Below, one piece after another: positions 14,701 through 20,085 of a stretch of DNA of 20,085 bases. Below the pieces are notes generated by a model, which saw nothing but the letters and a program-made list of their open reading frames with translations, ran no database searches and had not been told where the DNA came from. Within the stretch, counting starts at the first letter, position 1, and each line of letters starts with the position of its first letter. The stretch lies in NCBI GenBank assembly GCA_013297575.1, contig JAAFHO010000023.1:1-20085 (forward strand), written 5' to 3'. The position numbers were made by a program, and so were the translations under genes. The DNA comes from Chitinophagales bacterium. Lineage in GTDB: Bacteria; Bacteroidota; Bacteroidia; Chitinophagales; Saprospiraceae.

Positions 14701-17442
14701 GACGAAGGCCATGCCGCAGGTGATTTCTTTTGGAGTGGTTACCCCGATCGCGCAGATGATATATACACCCGTAATGCTGCCGCAATGTTGCCTTTAACAG
14801 CGGATAAAGAAAAATACAATACAGGTGAAACGGTTTCTATCAAAGTGCCATCCAGCGAAGTAGGCCGAGTATTGGTCACCTTGGAAAATGGCCAACGCGT
14901 TGTAAAACACCTTTGGTTTGATACCAAACCCGGCGATAATATATTGACGTTCAAAGCTGAACCTGAAATGGCTCCGTCGGTTTATGCGCATGTTAGCCTA
15001 TTGCAACCGCACGCACAAACTAAAAATGATTTGCCGATTAGGATGTATGGTATTGTGCCAATTTTAGTTGAAAACGAAGCATCCCGTTTGCAACCCGTTA
15101 TCGAAATGGCGGATGTACTCAAACCCAGTGAAAATTTCACAGTAAAACTACGCGAGCAAGGCGGCAAGGCCTGTGCCTATACGTTGGCTATTGTGGATGA
15201 AGGGTTATTAGATTTGACCCGATTTAAAACACCAAATCCACACGATGAATTTTTCGCCCGCGAAGCCTTGGGTGTTAAAACTTGGGATGTTTACGATTAT
15301 GTACTCGGTGCTTATAGTGTTGCTTTGGATCATATCCTTAGTATTGGTGGTGATGCTTATAATTTAAAAGCCAAAAGGGCTGCTAATGTGAATAGGTTTA
15401 AACCAGCCGTGATACACGTTGGGCCGTTCTACTTGGAAAAAGGCCAAACCGCATCGCATACCCTGAAAATTGATAATTATGTGGGTTCGGTACGAGTTAT
15501 GGCGGTGATGTCGGCACCTGCGCCATCTGCAAAAGGTGCTTACGGCTCCGCTGAAAAAACCTGCCCCGTTCGCAAACCATTGATGATCCTGCCAACGCTT
15601 CCGCGCGTTTTAGGGCCAGGAGAAACAGTGCGCGTACCAATTCAGGTATTTGCTATGGAAAAATCGGTGCGGAGTGCCACTTTGAGGATCAAGGAAACTA
15701 CAGGAAAAGTAACCTTGACAGGTACGCCTACCCAAACACTTACCTTTAGCGAACCGGGTGATAAAATGGCCTATTACGAGATTAAAGTAGGCGATAAAAT
15801 GGGGGCTGCGCATTTTACCTTTGAAGCACAGGGAGGCGGAGAGTCTGCTACCGACGAAATTGATATTTTGATCCGTAATCCGATGCCCGTAACTACACAG
15901 GTTTGGCAAGGTACGGTAGAAGCGGGGAAAGAATGGGAAACAGGATTTGATGCTTCGAAATATAGCGAAATAGAAGGAGCCAAATTGGAAGTAAGTGCCT
16001 TGCCTCCAATGAATTTTAGCAGGCACTTGCAGTATTTGATCCGTTATCCGCATGGTTGTTTGGAGCAAACGACTTCGGCGGCTTTTCCTCAATTGTACGC
16101 TGATTTAATAACACCGCTTACGCCCAAACAAAATGAGGAAATTACCAAGAATATAGGTGCAGCGATCACAAAAATCAAGAACAGACAAGAGTTTTCGGGT
16201 GGATTTAGTTATTGGCCCGGTAGCCAACCAGAACCTTGGAGTACGTCTTATGCAGGTCATTTTCTGCTCGAAGCCAAAGCAAAGGGTTATGCTGTGCCGG
16301 ATAATGTAATTGATAATTGGGTGCGTTTTCAAACAGAGGCCGCTCGTACTTGGAATGCTAGCCAATCCAAAGAAAATTGGCAAGTACATGATGGCGAAAT
16401 AAATCAAGCTTATCGTTTGTTGACTTTAGCAATTGCAGGAAAACCCGCTATTGCGGATATGAACCGTTTGCGAGAAATTAAGAATTTATATTCAGAATCT
16501 GCTTATTTGTTGGCATCGGCGTATGGGCAATCGGGCAAACCAGAGGTGGCTAAAGAACTTATTAATAAATCTTGGCGTGAACGCTATACCTACGAATGGT
16601 GTGGCTACACCTATGGCTCCGATCTACGCGATCGCGCACTTATTCTTGAGGCATACACGATGATCGGCGATCAGCCCCGCGCACAGGCGATGGTTGAGTA
16701 TATCGCTCAATTACTTACGGATGAGAAGAATAACTGGAGTTGGAACACGCAATCATTGGCAACGGCCTTACGCGCCTTGAGCAAATACGCCACCAAAAAT
16801 AGTGTGTCAGGTACTGGTTTCGCTTATAAAACAGGTAATGGAACTTACAAAGAGGGCAATATGAGTAAACCTATCTCTATCACTGATGTTGATTATAATG
16901 CACTGGCATCTGGTAAAATTGGCGTGAAAAACACGGGCTCCAGCCGCTTATATGCTCGGTTGGTGGTAGCAGGACAAGGCCAACCAGGAACAGAAATAGC
17001 GACACCATCAGCCAACCTGAATATTGAAGTAAAATACGAAAATGCCAAGGGGCAACCTGTCGATATTCAAAAACTTACTCAGGGTAGTGATTTTACAGCA
17101 GTAGTGACCATAAGACGAAATTCCTCCTTTACCTTCCCGTTCAATGAACTTGCGTTAACACAAATATTTCCCTCAGGTTGGGAAATTACCAATTCAAGAA
17201 TGGGAAACTTTGTAACCAATAACAATGGTTCGTATTTCGATTATCAGGATGTACGTGATGATCGCGTATTGACTTATTTTGACTTGAATGGGTATAATGA
17301 TAAAGGGCAATCACAAACCTTCAAGGTGCAACTGAACGCGGCCTATAAAGGACGATTCTTCTTGCCTACTACTTCGGTGGAAGGTATGTACGATAACAGA
17401 TTAAGGGCAAGTACCCCCGGTAATTGGGTGGAAGTAATTTAA
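11749..17442 (+). CDS. Alpha-2-macroglobulin family lipoprotein with intact thioester motif
   Basis: 1897 residues from ATG 11749, the start that gives a clean lipoprotein signal: hydrophobic 8-22, then Cys25 after VLHS. Bacterial alpha-2-macroglobulins trap attacking proteases in the periplasm or at the surface. The protein is a chain of MG beta-sandwich domains; YGERGVWRPGD near residue 653 is the MG2 landmark and AYTLAIVDEGLLDLT near 1146 belongs to the A2M core. YPHGCLEQTTS holds the thioester Cys1437 and Glu/Gln1439-1440, so covalent trapping is possible. The helical TED domain follows (FSGGFSYWPGSQPEPWSTSY). About 457-540 is a low-complexity insert rich in Asp, Glu, Tyr and Trp. YfhM-like genes in Proteobacteria often neighbour pbpC; no PBP is next to this one. 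Membrane location is inferred from the signal. Confidence 0.95.
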   Translation: MRFRFTTAAIAATFAFSLFLVLHSCSRTIKNEAYYQQLAQYIYAFTNGNIGKTEPIRIRFVNAAVSVEQIGQPVNPKVFTISPAVKGQAVWEDDRTILLKPETPLEHGQKYNCDVAIGRIYSEAPSSVRHFDFDFHVRELTFEVVTDGLSAADANNLRQQKVVGLVRSSETVDATLLEKVLSATQSLKNLNVTWNHTDANKSHYFVVNGVERDMKRSGVKLLWDGSAIGVEKKGSTDIPVPGLDEFKVLSVQLEQKEAQCIVVNFSDPLSNTQDFKGLVRVADYGGTFTYSVDGNFLRIYPTERIVGEHEFSVGIGIRNSANVALNAPFTQLINFEDLQPSVRLVGRGAIIPGDDAGNIIFPFEAVGLTAVDVEIFKIYNSNILQFLQVNEIEGSEELGRVGKIIYQKKHNLNTLNAKASTKVWQRYALDLKEMIKKDPLAIYQVRIVFRKSYVANLKCGDMASVDNNDQQRGGPSAPNAENTSAEASLNKTDEYGNLISLMGGYRGIYWDEDESWYDDEGYNYEYREDPCKNEYYNSEKFVQRNAFVSDLGLTAKVGKDRSAFAVVTDLHTTAPVNNVELEFFNFQLQSIATAKTNSEGIAILTTLRDKPFIMMAKQGNRRGYLRMADGATLSLSRFDVAGVEPQKGLKGYLYGERGVWRPGDSVFLNFVLEDQTGKLPPNHPVNFEIADVNGTVRYRTVVTKSVNGVYPLHFVTSPDAPTGSWNAKVDVGGAKFYKSIRIETVKPNRLKIDFAFPKKNISVDDEDLNAALSVTWLHGAIAKNLKAKVDMQLRTAVTTFPNFKDFVFEDPARSFYSEEQTLFDGTIDDMGKAKVPFSVNINENAPGKLIANFKIRAFEEGGDFSTDNASIDYYPFKRMVGVKIAKDKYGNKQLDRGNTSAVEFTCVDNNGKPLANQSLEVGLYRCDWRWWWDEDRASDVSSFNSATHVNAVNRATVKTDANGRAMWKVSPAQWGRYLVRVTDGDEGHAAGDFFWSGYPDRADDIYTRNAAAMLPLTADKEKYNTGETVSIKVPSSEVGRVLVTLENGQRVVKHLWFDTKPGDNILTFKAEPEMAPSVYAHVSLLQPHAQTKNDLPIRMYGIVPILVENEASRLQPVIEMADVLKPSENFTVKLREQGGKACAYTLAIVDEGLLDLTRFKTPNPHDEFFAREALGVKTWDVYDYVLGAYSVALDHILSIGGDAYNLKAKRAANVNRFKPAVIHVGPFYLEKGQTASHTLKIDNYVGSVRVMAVMSAPAPSAKGAYGSAEKTCPVRKPLMILPTLPRVLGPGETVRVPIQVFAMEKSVRSATLRIKETTGKVTLTGTPTQTLTFSEPGDKMAYYEIKVGDKMGAAHFTFEAQGGGESATDEIDILIRNPMPVTTQVWQGTVEAGKEWETGFDASKYSEIEGAKLEVSALPPMNFSRHLQYLIRYPHGCLEQTTSAAFPQLYADLITPLTPKQNEEITKNIGAAITKIKNRQEFSGGFSYWPGSQPEPWSTSYAGHFLLEAKAKGYAVPDNVIDNWVRFQTEAARTWNASQSKENWQVHDGEINQAYRLLTLAIAGKPAIADMNRLREIKNLYSESAYLLASAYGQSGKPEVAKELINKSWRERYTYEWCGYTYGSDLRDRALILEAYTMIGDQPRAQAMVEYIAQLLTDEKNNWSWNTQSLATALRALSKYATKNSVSGTGFAYKTGNGTYKEGNMSKPISITDVDYNALASGKIGVKNTGSSRLYARLVVAGQGQPGTEIATPSANLNIEVKYENAKGQPVDIQKLTQGSDFTAVVTIRRNSSFTFPFNELALTQIFPSGWEITNSRMGNFVTNNNGSYFDYQDVRDDRVLTYFDLNGYNDKGQSQTFKVQLNAAYKGRFFLPTTSVEGMYDNRLRASTPGNWVEVI
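13159..13209 (+). repeat. 13-base direct repeat in the low-complexity insert of the A2M gene
   Basis: CAGCGCGGAGGCC occurs at 13159-13171 and again at 13197-13209. The copies are 38 bases apart, so they are read in different frames (QRGGP in one, SAEA in the other). This points to a small local duplication or slippage in a linker that tolerates change. Confidence 0.6.
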
Positions 17443-17550
17443 AAAAATAGGGAAGAGGCTGGGCTCGAATCCATGCCGACGATTGGTTCATTATCAATTG
17501 TTTATCTTCAATTTAGATATTCAAGTTTGCATGAAATTGGATTTAGTGTA

Positions 17551-17580
17551 TTGTCGGGGCGATACCCCCAGCCCCGACAA
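17551..17580. repeat. Hairpin 1 with TTGTCGGGGC arms
   Basis: TTGTCGGGGC (17551-17560) and GCCCCGACAA (17571-17580) are perfect reverse complements around a 10-base loop. The stem is GC-rich and is followed by TTTT, so it could act as an intrinsic terminator for the A2M transcript, although it lies over 100 bases after the stop. Confidence 0.6.
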
Positions 17581-17683
17581 TTTTGCACTATCTCTTTATG
17601 ACTTTTAAAAATCCGTTGGGGAGTAATACAATACTCTTTGGTACAAAATGGGGTATTTTATATGGGCTAAAAATCAGTTTTAA

Positions 17684-17718
17684 ATTGTCGGGGTGACAAA
17701 AAAAGTCGCCCCGACAAT
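17684..17718. repeat. Hairpin 2 with related GTCGGGG arms
   Basis: ATTGTCGGGGTGAC (17684-17697) pairs with GTCGCCCCGACAAT (17705-17718), a 14-bp stem with one G-T pair and a loop of seven A. The arm shares the TTGTCGGGG core with hairpin 1, about 130 bases away and in the same orientation. The two look like copies of one repeat family. Confidence 0.6.
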
Positions 17719-17832
17719 AGTCCCAGCCCCCTACCCACACAAACTTGAAGGTCTCTATAATACCAAAACTTAGGCTCTAAAAATACCTAATCTGACGACA
17801 TTAGTTCAAGTCACGCCGACACTAAATACATT

Positions 17833-17855
17833 TAGCGTTTAAATTTTAAACGCTA
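17833..17855. terminator. 23-base palindrome after the surface-protein gene, possible terminator
   Basis: TAGCGTTTAAA, a central T, and TTTAAACGCTA form an 11-bp perfect palindrome with a one-base centre. It lies about 28 bases beyond the stop of the minus-strand gene. A hairpin with so little loop would open several central A-T pairs. No T-run follows on the minus strand, so terminator function is tentative; a protein-binding site is an alternative. Confidence 0.35.
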
Positions 17856-17883
17856 ACCGATTCAACAATACAGCCTCTTTTTC

Positions 17884-20085
17884 TTATCGTATTATAGTAC
17901 TTTGTCCGTGCAACACTTCCTTGTAGCCGTCCAAATATTCCACTTCAAGTACCCAAACATAGACATCGGGCAACATGGGTTTATCTCGGAAAGTGCCATC
18001 CCAACCAGCAGTTACGTCATTGGGCGTAAAGTCTTTGGATTGGAATACCATTTCTCCCCATCGGTCAAAAACGCGAAAATCTAGGATTTTAGCAGATTCT
18101 TGACCATGAACAAGCAAAATATCGTTGTTATTGTCATCATTGGGCGTAAAACCAGTGGGGACGTATATTCGGCGGGGCTTAAGTACTTTTACGGTAATGC
18201 TGTTTTCGCCGATACAACCCAGCGCATCTACTATATATACCTCAAATGTGTTTTCCTGATACAACGAATCTACAAAAGGATTAGGGCAAGTGAGGCAACT
18301 CAACCAAAGACTATCTTCTGCGTTCCATTTCAGATTAAATGGCGACTGAGCGTTCATCACATCAACAGTGAGTTGGGTCTGCTTGCCTAGTTCTATCGAT
18401 ATTTCTGGTCCCAGGTCGATCTCAATGGCCTGCCGTTGTGTGAGCGTCACAGCGGGTAGTTCTGTGATACATCCATTGGCATCTTTGATGCGTGGGATAT
18501 AAGTACCGGCTTTTAAGCCAATTTGTAGCGGCGATCCATTGTAGGGCCTATTATCCAATGTATATAAATAAGGAGGTGTACCGCCCGAGGCATTGCTCAT
18601 TTCTAAACGACCATTTGCACTCCCAAAACAAGTAGCATCCTGCTTGACGATGGCCGCACCAATACCTCTATCAGGTTGGTTGATTTCCGTTGAATCCACT
18701 CTGGTACATCCGTTCGCATCGGTCAAAGTAATTGAATAGGTCTCTGCCAGAACATTGGTGAGTGTTTTGCTGGTTTGGCCATTTTCCCAAAGGAATGTAT
18801 AAGGTGCTACACCGCCACTTGGTACAGCACTGATTTGTCCAGTGGCTGCTCCAAAACATGGTACATCCTTGGGGCTAAGGAGGTTTTCTAGTGGTGTAGG
18901 CTCGGTTAGCGTGAGCAATACAACCGTTTGACAGGTTCTGAAATCTGTGATCGTTACCCTGTAATCACCCGCTATGAGGTTTTTGGCAAATGGATCGGTT
19001 TGAGCAGATACACCAGGATCCCAGAAATAGGAATATGGTTCTGTTCCGCCTTTCCCGTTGATCGTTGCGGTACCAGTATTTGCACCGTGACAATCTATGT
19101 TTTCTAGCGTTGTGAAAAATCCTGTTAACTCTACTTGGTTCTCAATCGGTACCATTTGAGTGGCGGTACACCCTTCATTATCTGTGGCCGTAACCATATA
19201 AATAGTGGAATAACTGAGGTTATCTGCCACTTTGCCAAACTGAGGTGGATCAGTATCCCAGACGTATGTTAATTGATCTGCATCAAATGGAGTTGATCCA
19301 TACGAGACAAAGTCCACGGTTGCATAGCCATCCATACCATTATAACAACGGGGCAAATGAGGTGTTACATAGACAAAAAGTGGATTTTTTTGATAAATAA
19401 ACGTTGAATCCCTTGTGGTGCATCCATTAGCATCGGTCACTGTAACCCGGTAGGTATCAACGGGTAAATTAATCGCCGATTGGGTTGTTTGTGCATTAGG
19501 ATCATCCCAAAGGTAGCTATAAGGTGTAGTGCCTCCTTGCGGGAATACCTTTGTGGCACCTGTAGATGCATCAAAACAAACAGTATCCGAAATATAAGGA
19601 ATCACTAATTGTAACGGCGCAAGAGGTTGGTTCAGTGTTGTATTTGCGGTTGCTGAGCAGCCAGATACGTCTGTAATTGTAATTTGGTAATTACCTGCGG
19701 CTAAAGTATCAATATTAGGTGTAGTAGCGATAAAATTATCTGGACCAAACCAAACAACAGAATAACCGCCAGCACCACCGGTAATTTGAGTGGTAATACT
19801 CCCACTTAACCCATTAAAACAAAGTACATTTTTAGGGGTTAAAAAAGAGGATATTTTAGGTGGTTGCGCAATAGTGGCAGATGCCGTAACGGTACAGTTA
19901 TTTGCATCTGTAACTGTTACTGTATAAATACCACCAAATTTATTATCAATCCCTTGTGTTATTTCACCTGATGACCATACATAAGTATAAGGTATGGTCC
20001 CCCCTATGAGGTTCACTTTGGCCGAACCATCCATTGAGTCATAGCATTTTGTTTTTACCGTTGTTATATTAGGCAATAAGGCCGC
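17884..20085 (-). CDS. SprB-repeat surface protein with type 9 secretion C-terminal domain (N-terminus beyond window)
   Basis: The frame is open through the right edge, so only the last 733 residues are seen; a TTG at 20076 is inside a repeat and is not the start. About seven SprB-type repeats (each near 75-80 residues) are visible, with the pattern CxxxxxG, a GGTxPYxYxWxxG strand and a closing YxVTVTDANGC. After a linker domain (EISIELGKQTQLTVDVMNAQ onward), the last ~95 residues form a CHU_C/gliding-motility C-terminal domain, with PTGFTPNDDNNND, FRVFDRWGEMVF and GWDGTFRDKPMLPDVYVW. This marks type B cargo of the type 9 secretion system, exported and attached to the cell surface or released. 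SprB itself is a gliding adhesin, so an adhesive role is plausible but not shown. Its end converges on the A2M gene across a structured gap. Confidence 0.93.
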   Translation of the reverse strand, partial: AALLPNITTVKTKCYDSMDGSAKVNLIGGTIPYTYVWSSGEITQGIDNKFGGIYTVTVTDANNCTVTASATIAQPPKISSFLTPKNVLCFNGLSGSITTQITGGAGGYSVVWFGPDNFIATTPNIDTLAAGNYQITITDVSGCSATANTTLNQPLAPLQLVIPYISDTVCFDASTGATKVFPQGGTTPYSYLWDDPNAQTTQSAINLPVDTYRVTVTDANGCTTRDSTFIYQKNPLFVYVTPHLPRCYNGMDGYATVDFVSYGSTPFDADQLTYVWDTDPPQFGKVADNLSYSTIYMVTATDNEGCTATQMVPIENQVELTGFFTTLENIDCHGANTGTATINGKGGTEPYSYFWDPGVSAQTDPFAKNLIAGDYRVTITDFRTCQTVVLLTLTEPTPLENLLSPKDVPCFGAATGQISAVPSGGVAPYTFLWENGQTSKTLTNVLAETYSITLTDANGCTRVDSTEINQPDRGIGAAIVKQDATCFGSANGRLEMSNASGGTPPYLYTLDNRPYNGSPLQIGLKAGTYIPRIKDANGCITELPAVTLTQRQAIEIDLGPEISIELGKQTQLTVDVMNAQSPFNLKWNAEDSLWLSCLTCPNPFVDSLYQENTFEVYIVDALGCIGENSITVKVLKPRRIYVPTGFTPNDDNNNDILLVHGQESAKILDFRVFDRWGEMVFQSKDFTPNDVTAGWDGTFRDKPMLPDVYVWVLEVEYLDGYKEVLHGQSTIIR
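18430..20085 (-). repeat. Array of about seven diverged SprB-type protein repeats
   Basis: Successive units start with a Cys-containing strand (KCYDSMDG, LCFNGLSG, VCFDASTG, RCYNGMDG, DCHGANTG, PCFGAATG, TCFGSANG) at intervals of roughly 230 bases. DNA identity between units is low, so this is an old protein repeat rather than a recent duplication. The fourth unit is longer by an insertion (FDADQLTYVWD). The array continues past the right edge. Confidence 0.85.

Larger units (their letters stand above)
17443..17883. other. Non-coding region with GC-rich hairpins between convergent genes
   Basis: 441 bases between the A2M stop and the stop of the minus-strand surface protein. I found no convincing gene. 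It contains two related TTGTCGGGG hairpins (17551-17580 and 17684-17718) and a 23-base palindrome (17833-17855). Both neighbouring transcripts converge on it, so at least one of these structures may work as a transcription end. Confidence 0.7.

Noticed and set aside
15610..16092. 160-residue minus-strand ORF
   Set aside because: It lies antisense to the A2M gene and its composition is that of a shadow frame.
20074..20076. TTG as start of the surface-protein gene
   Set aside because: The frame stays open to the window edge and the TTG lies inside an SprB-type repeat, so the real start is outside.

Overview
The window looks like chromosome of a free-living Bacteroidota, perhaps Saprospiria or a related lineage (the lineage is inference). 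The phylum call rests on several points. The last gene ends in a gliding-motility/type 9 secretion C-terminal domain (CHU_C) after SprB-type repeats. DUF4296 and DUF2520 genes are paired. Genes tend to have TAnnTTTG promoter boxes rather than purine-rich ribosome binding sites. There are also a WaaA/KdtA Kdo transferase and a large lipoprotein alpha-2-macroglobulin. No tRNA, rRNA, CRISPR array, transposase or phage gene was seen.

Layout. 1-989 (minus): waaA (kdtA), cut by the left edge. 1066-1935 (plus): uridine-phosphorylase-like nucleoside phosphorylase. 2013-3914 (plus): GH13 alpha-amylase/cyclomaltodextrinase-like lipoprotein. 3915-4297: non-coding, dominated by a symmetrical cluster of short hairpins inside a long inverted repeat. 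4298-4426 (minus): a 42-residue single-span membrane protein. 4464-6101 (minus): POT/PTR peptide transporter. 6214-6435 and 6439-7290 (plus): PspC-domain protein and SAM methyltransferase, three bases apart. About 7348-8676 (plus): MATE exporter whose homology runs upstream of its first ATG. 8665-9153 (minus): gluconokinase, overlapping the MATE tail by 12 bases. 9247-10032 and 10029-10385 (minus): DUF2520 Rossmann protein and DUF4296 lipoprotein, overlapping by 4 bases. 10573-11646 (plus): Rpn/PD-(D/E)XK-like protein with a heptad-repeat tail. 11749-17442 (plus): 1897-residue alpha-2-macroglobulin lipoprotein with an intact CLEQ thioester. 17443-17883: non-coding, with two related GC-rich hairpins and a 23-base palindrome. 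17884 to the right edge (minus): SprB-repeat/CHU_C surface protein, cut at its N-terminus.

Function. Most genes are envelope and nutrient functions: LPS core (waaA), starch or maltodextrin hydrolysis at a membrane (GH13 lipoprotein), peptide uptake (POT), export (MATE), membrane stress (PspC), protease trapping (A2M) and a secreted surface repeat protein. They do not form one obvious pathway. I see no coherent new multi-gene system. The least explained material is the two structured intergenic regions, the small membrane protein behind the POT gene, the missing start codon of the MATE gene, and the Rpn-like protein with its tandemly repeated tail and atypical active-site motif.
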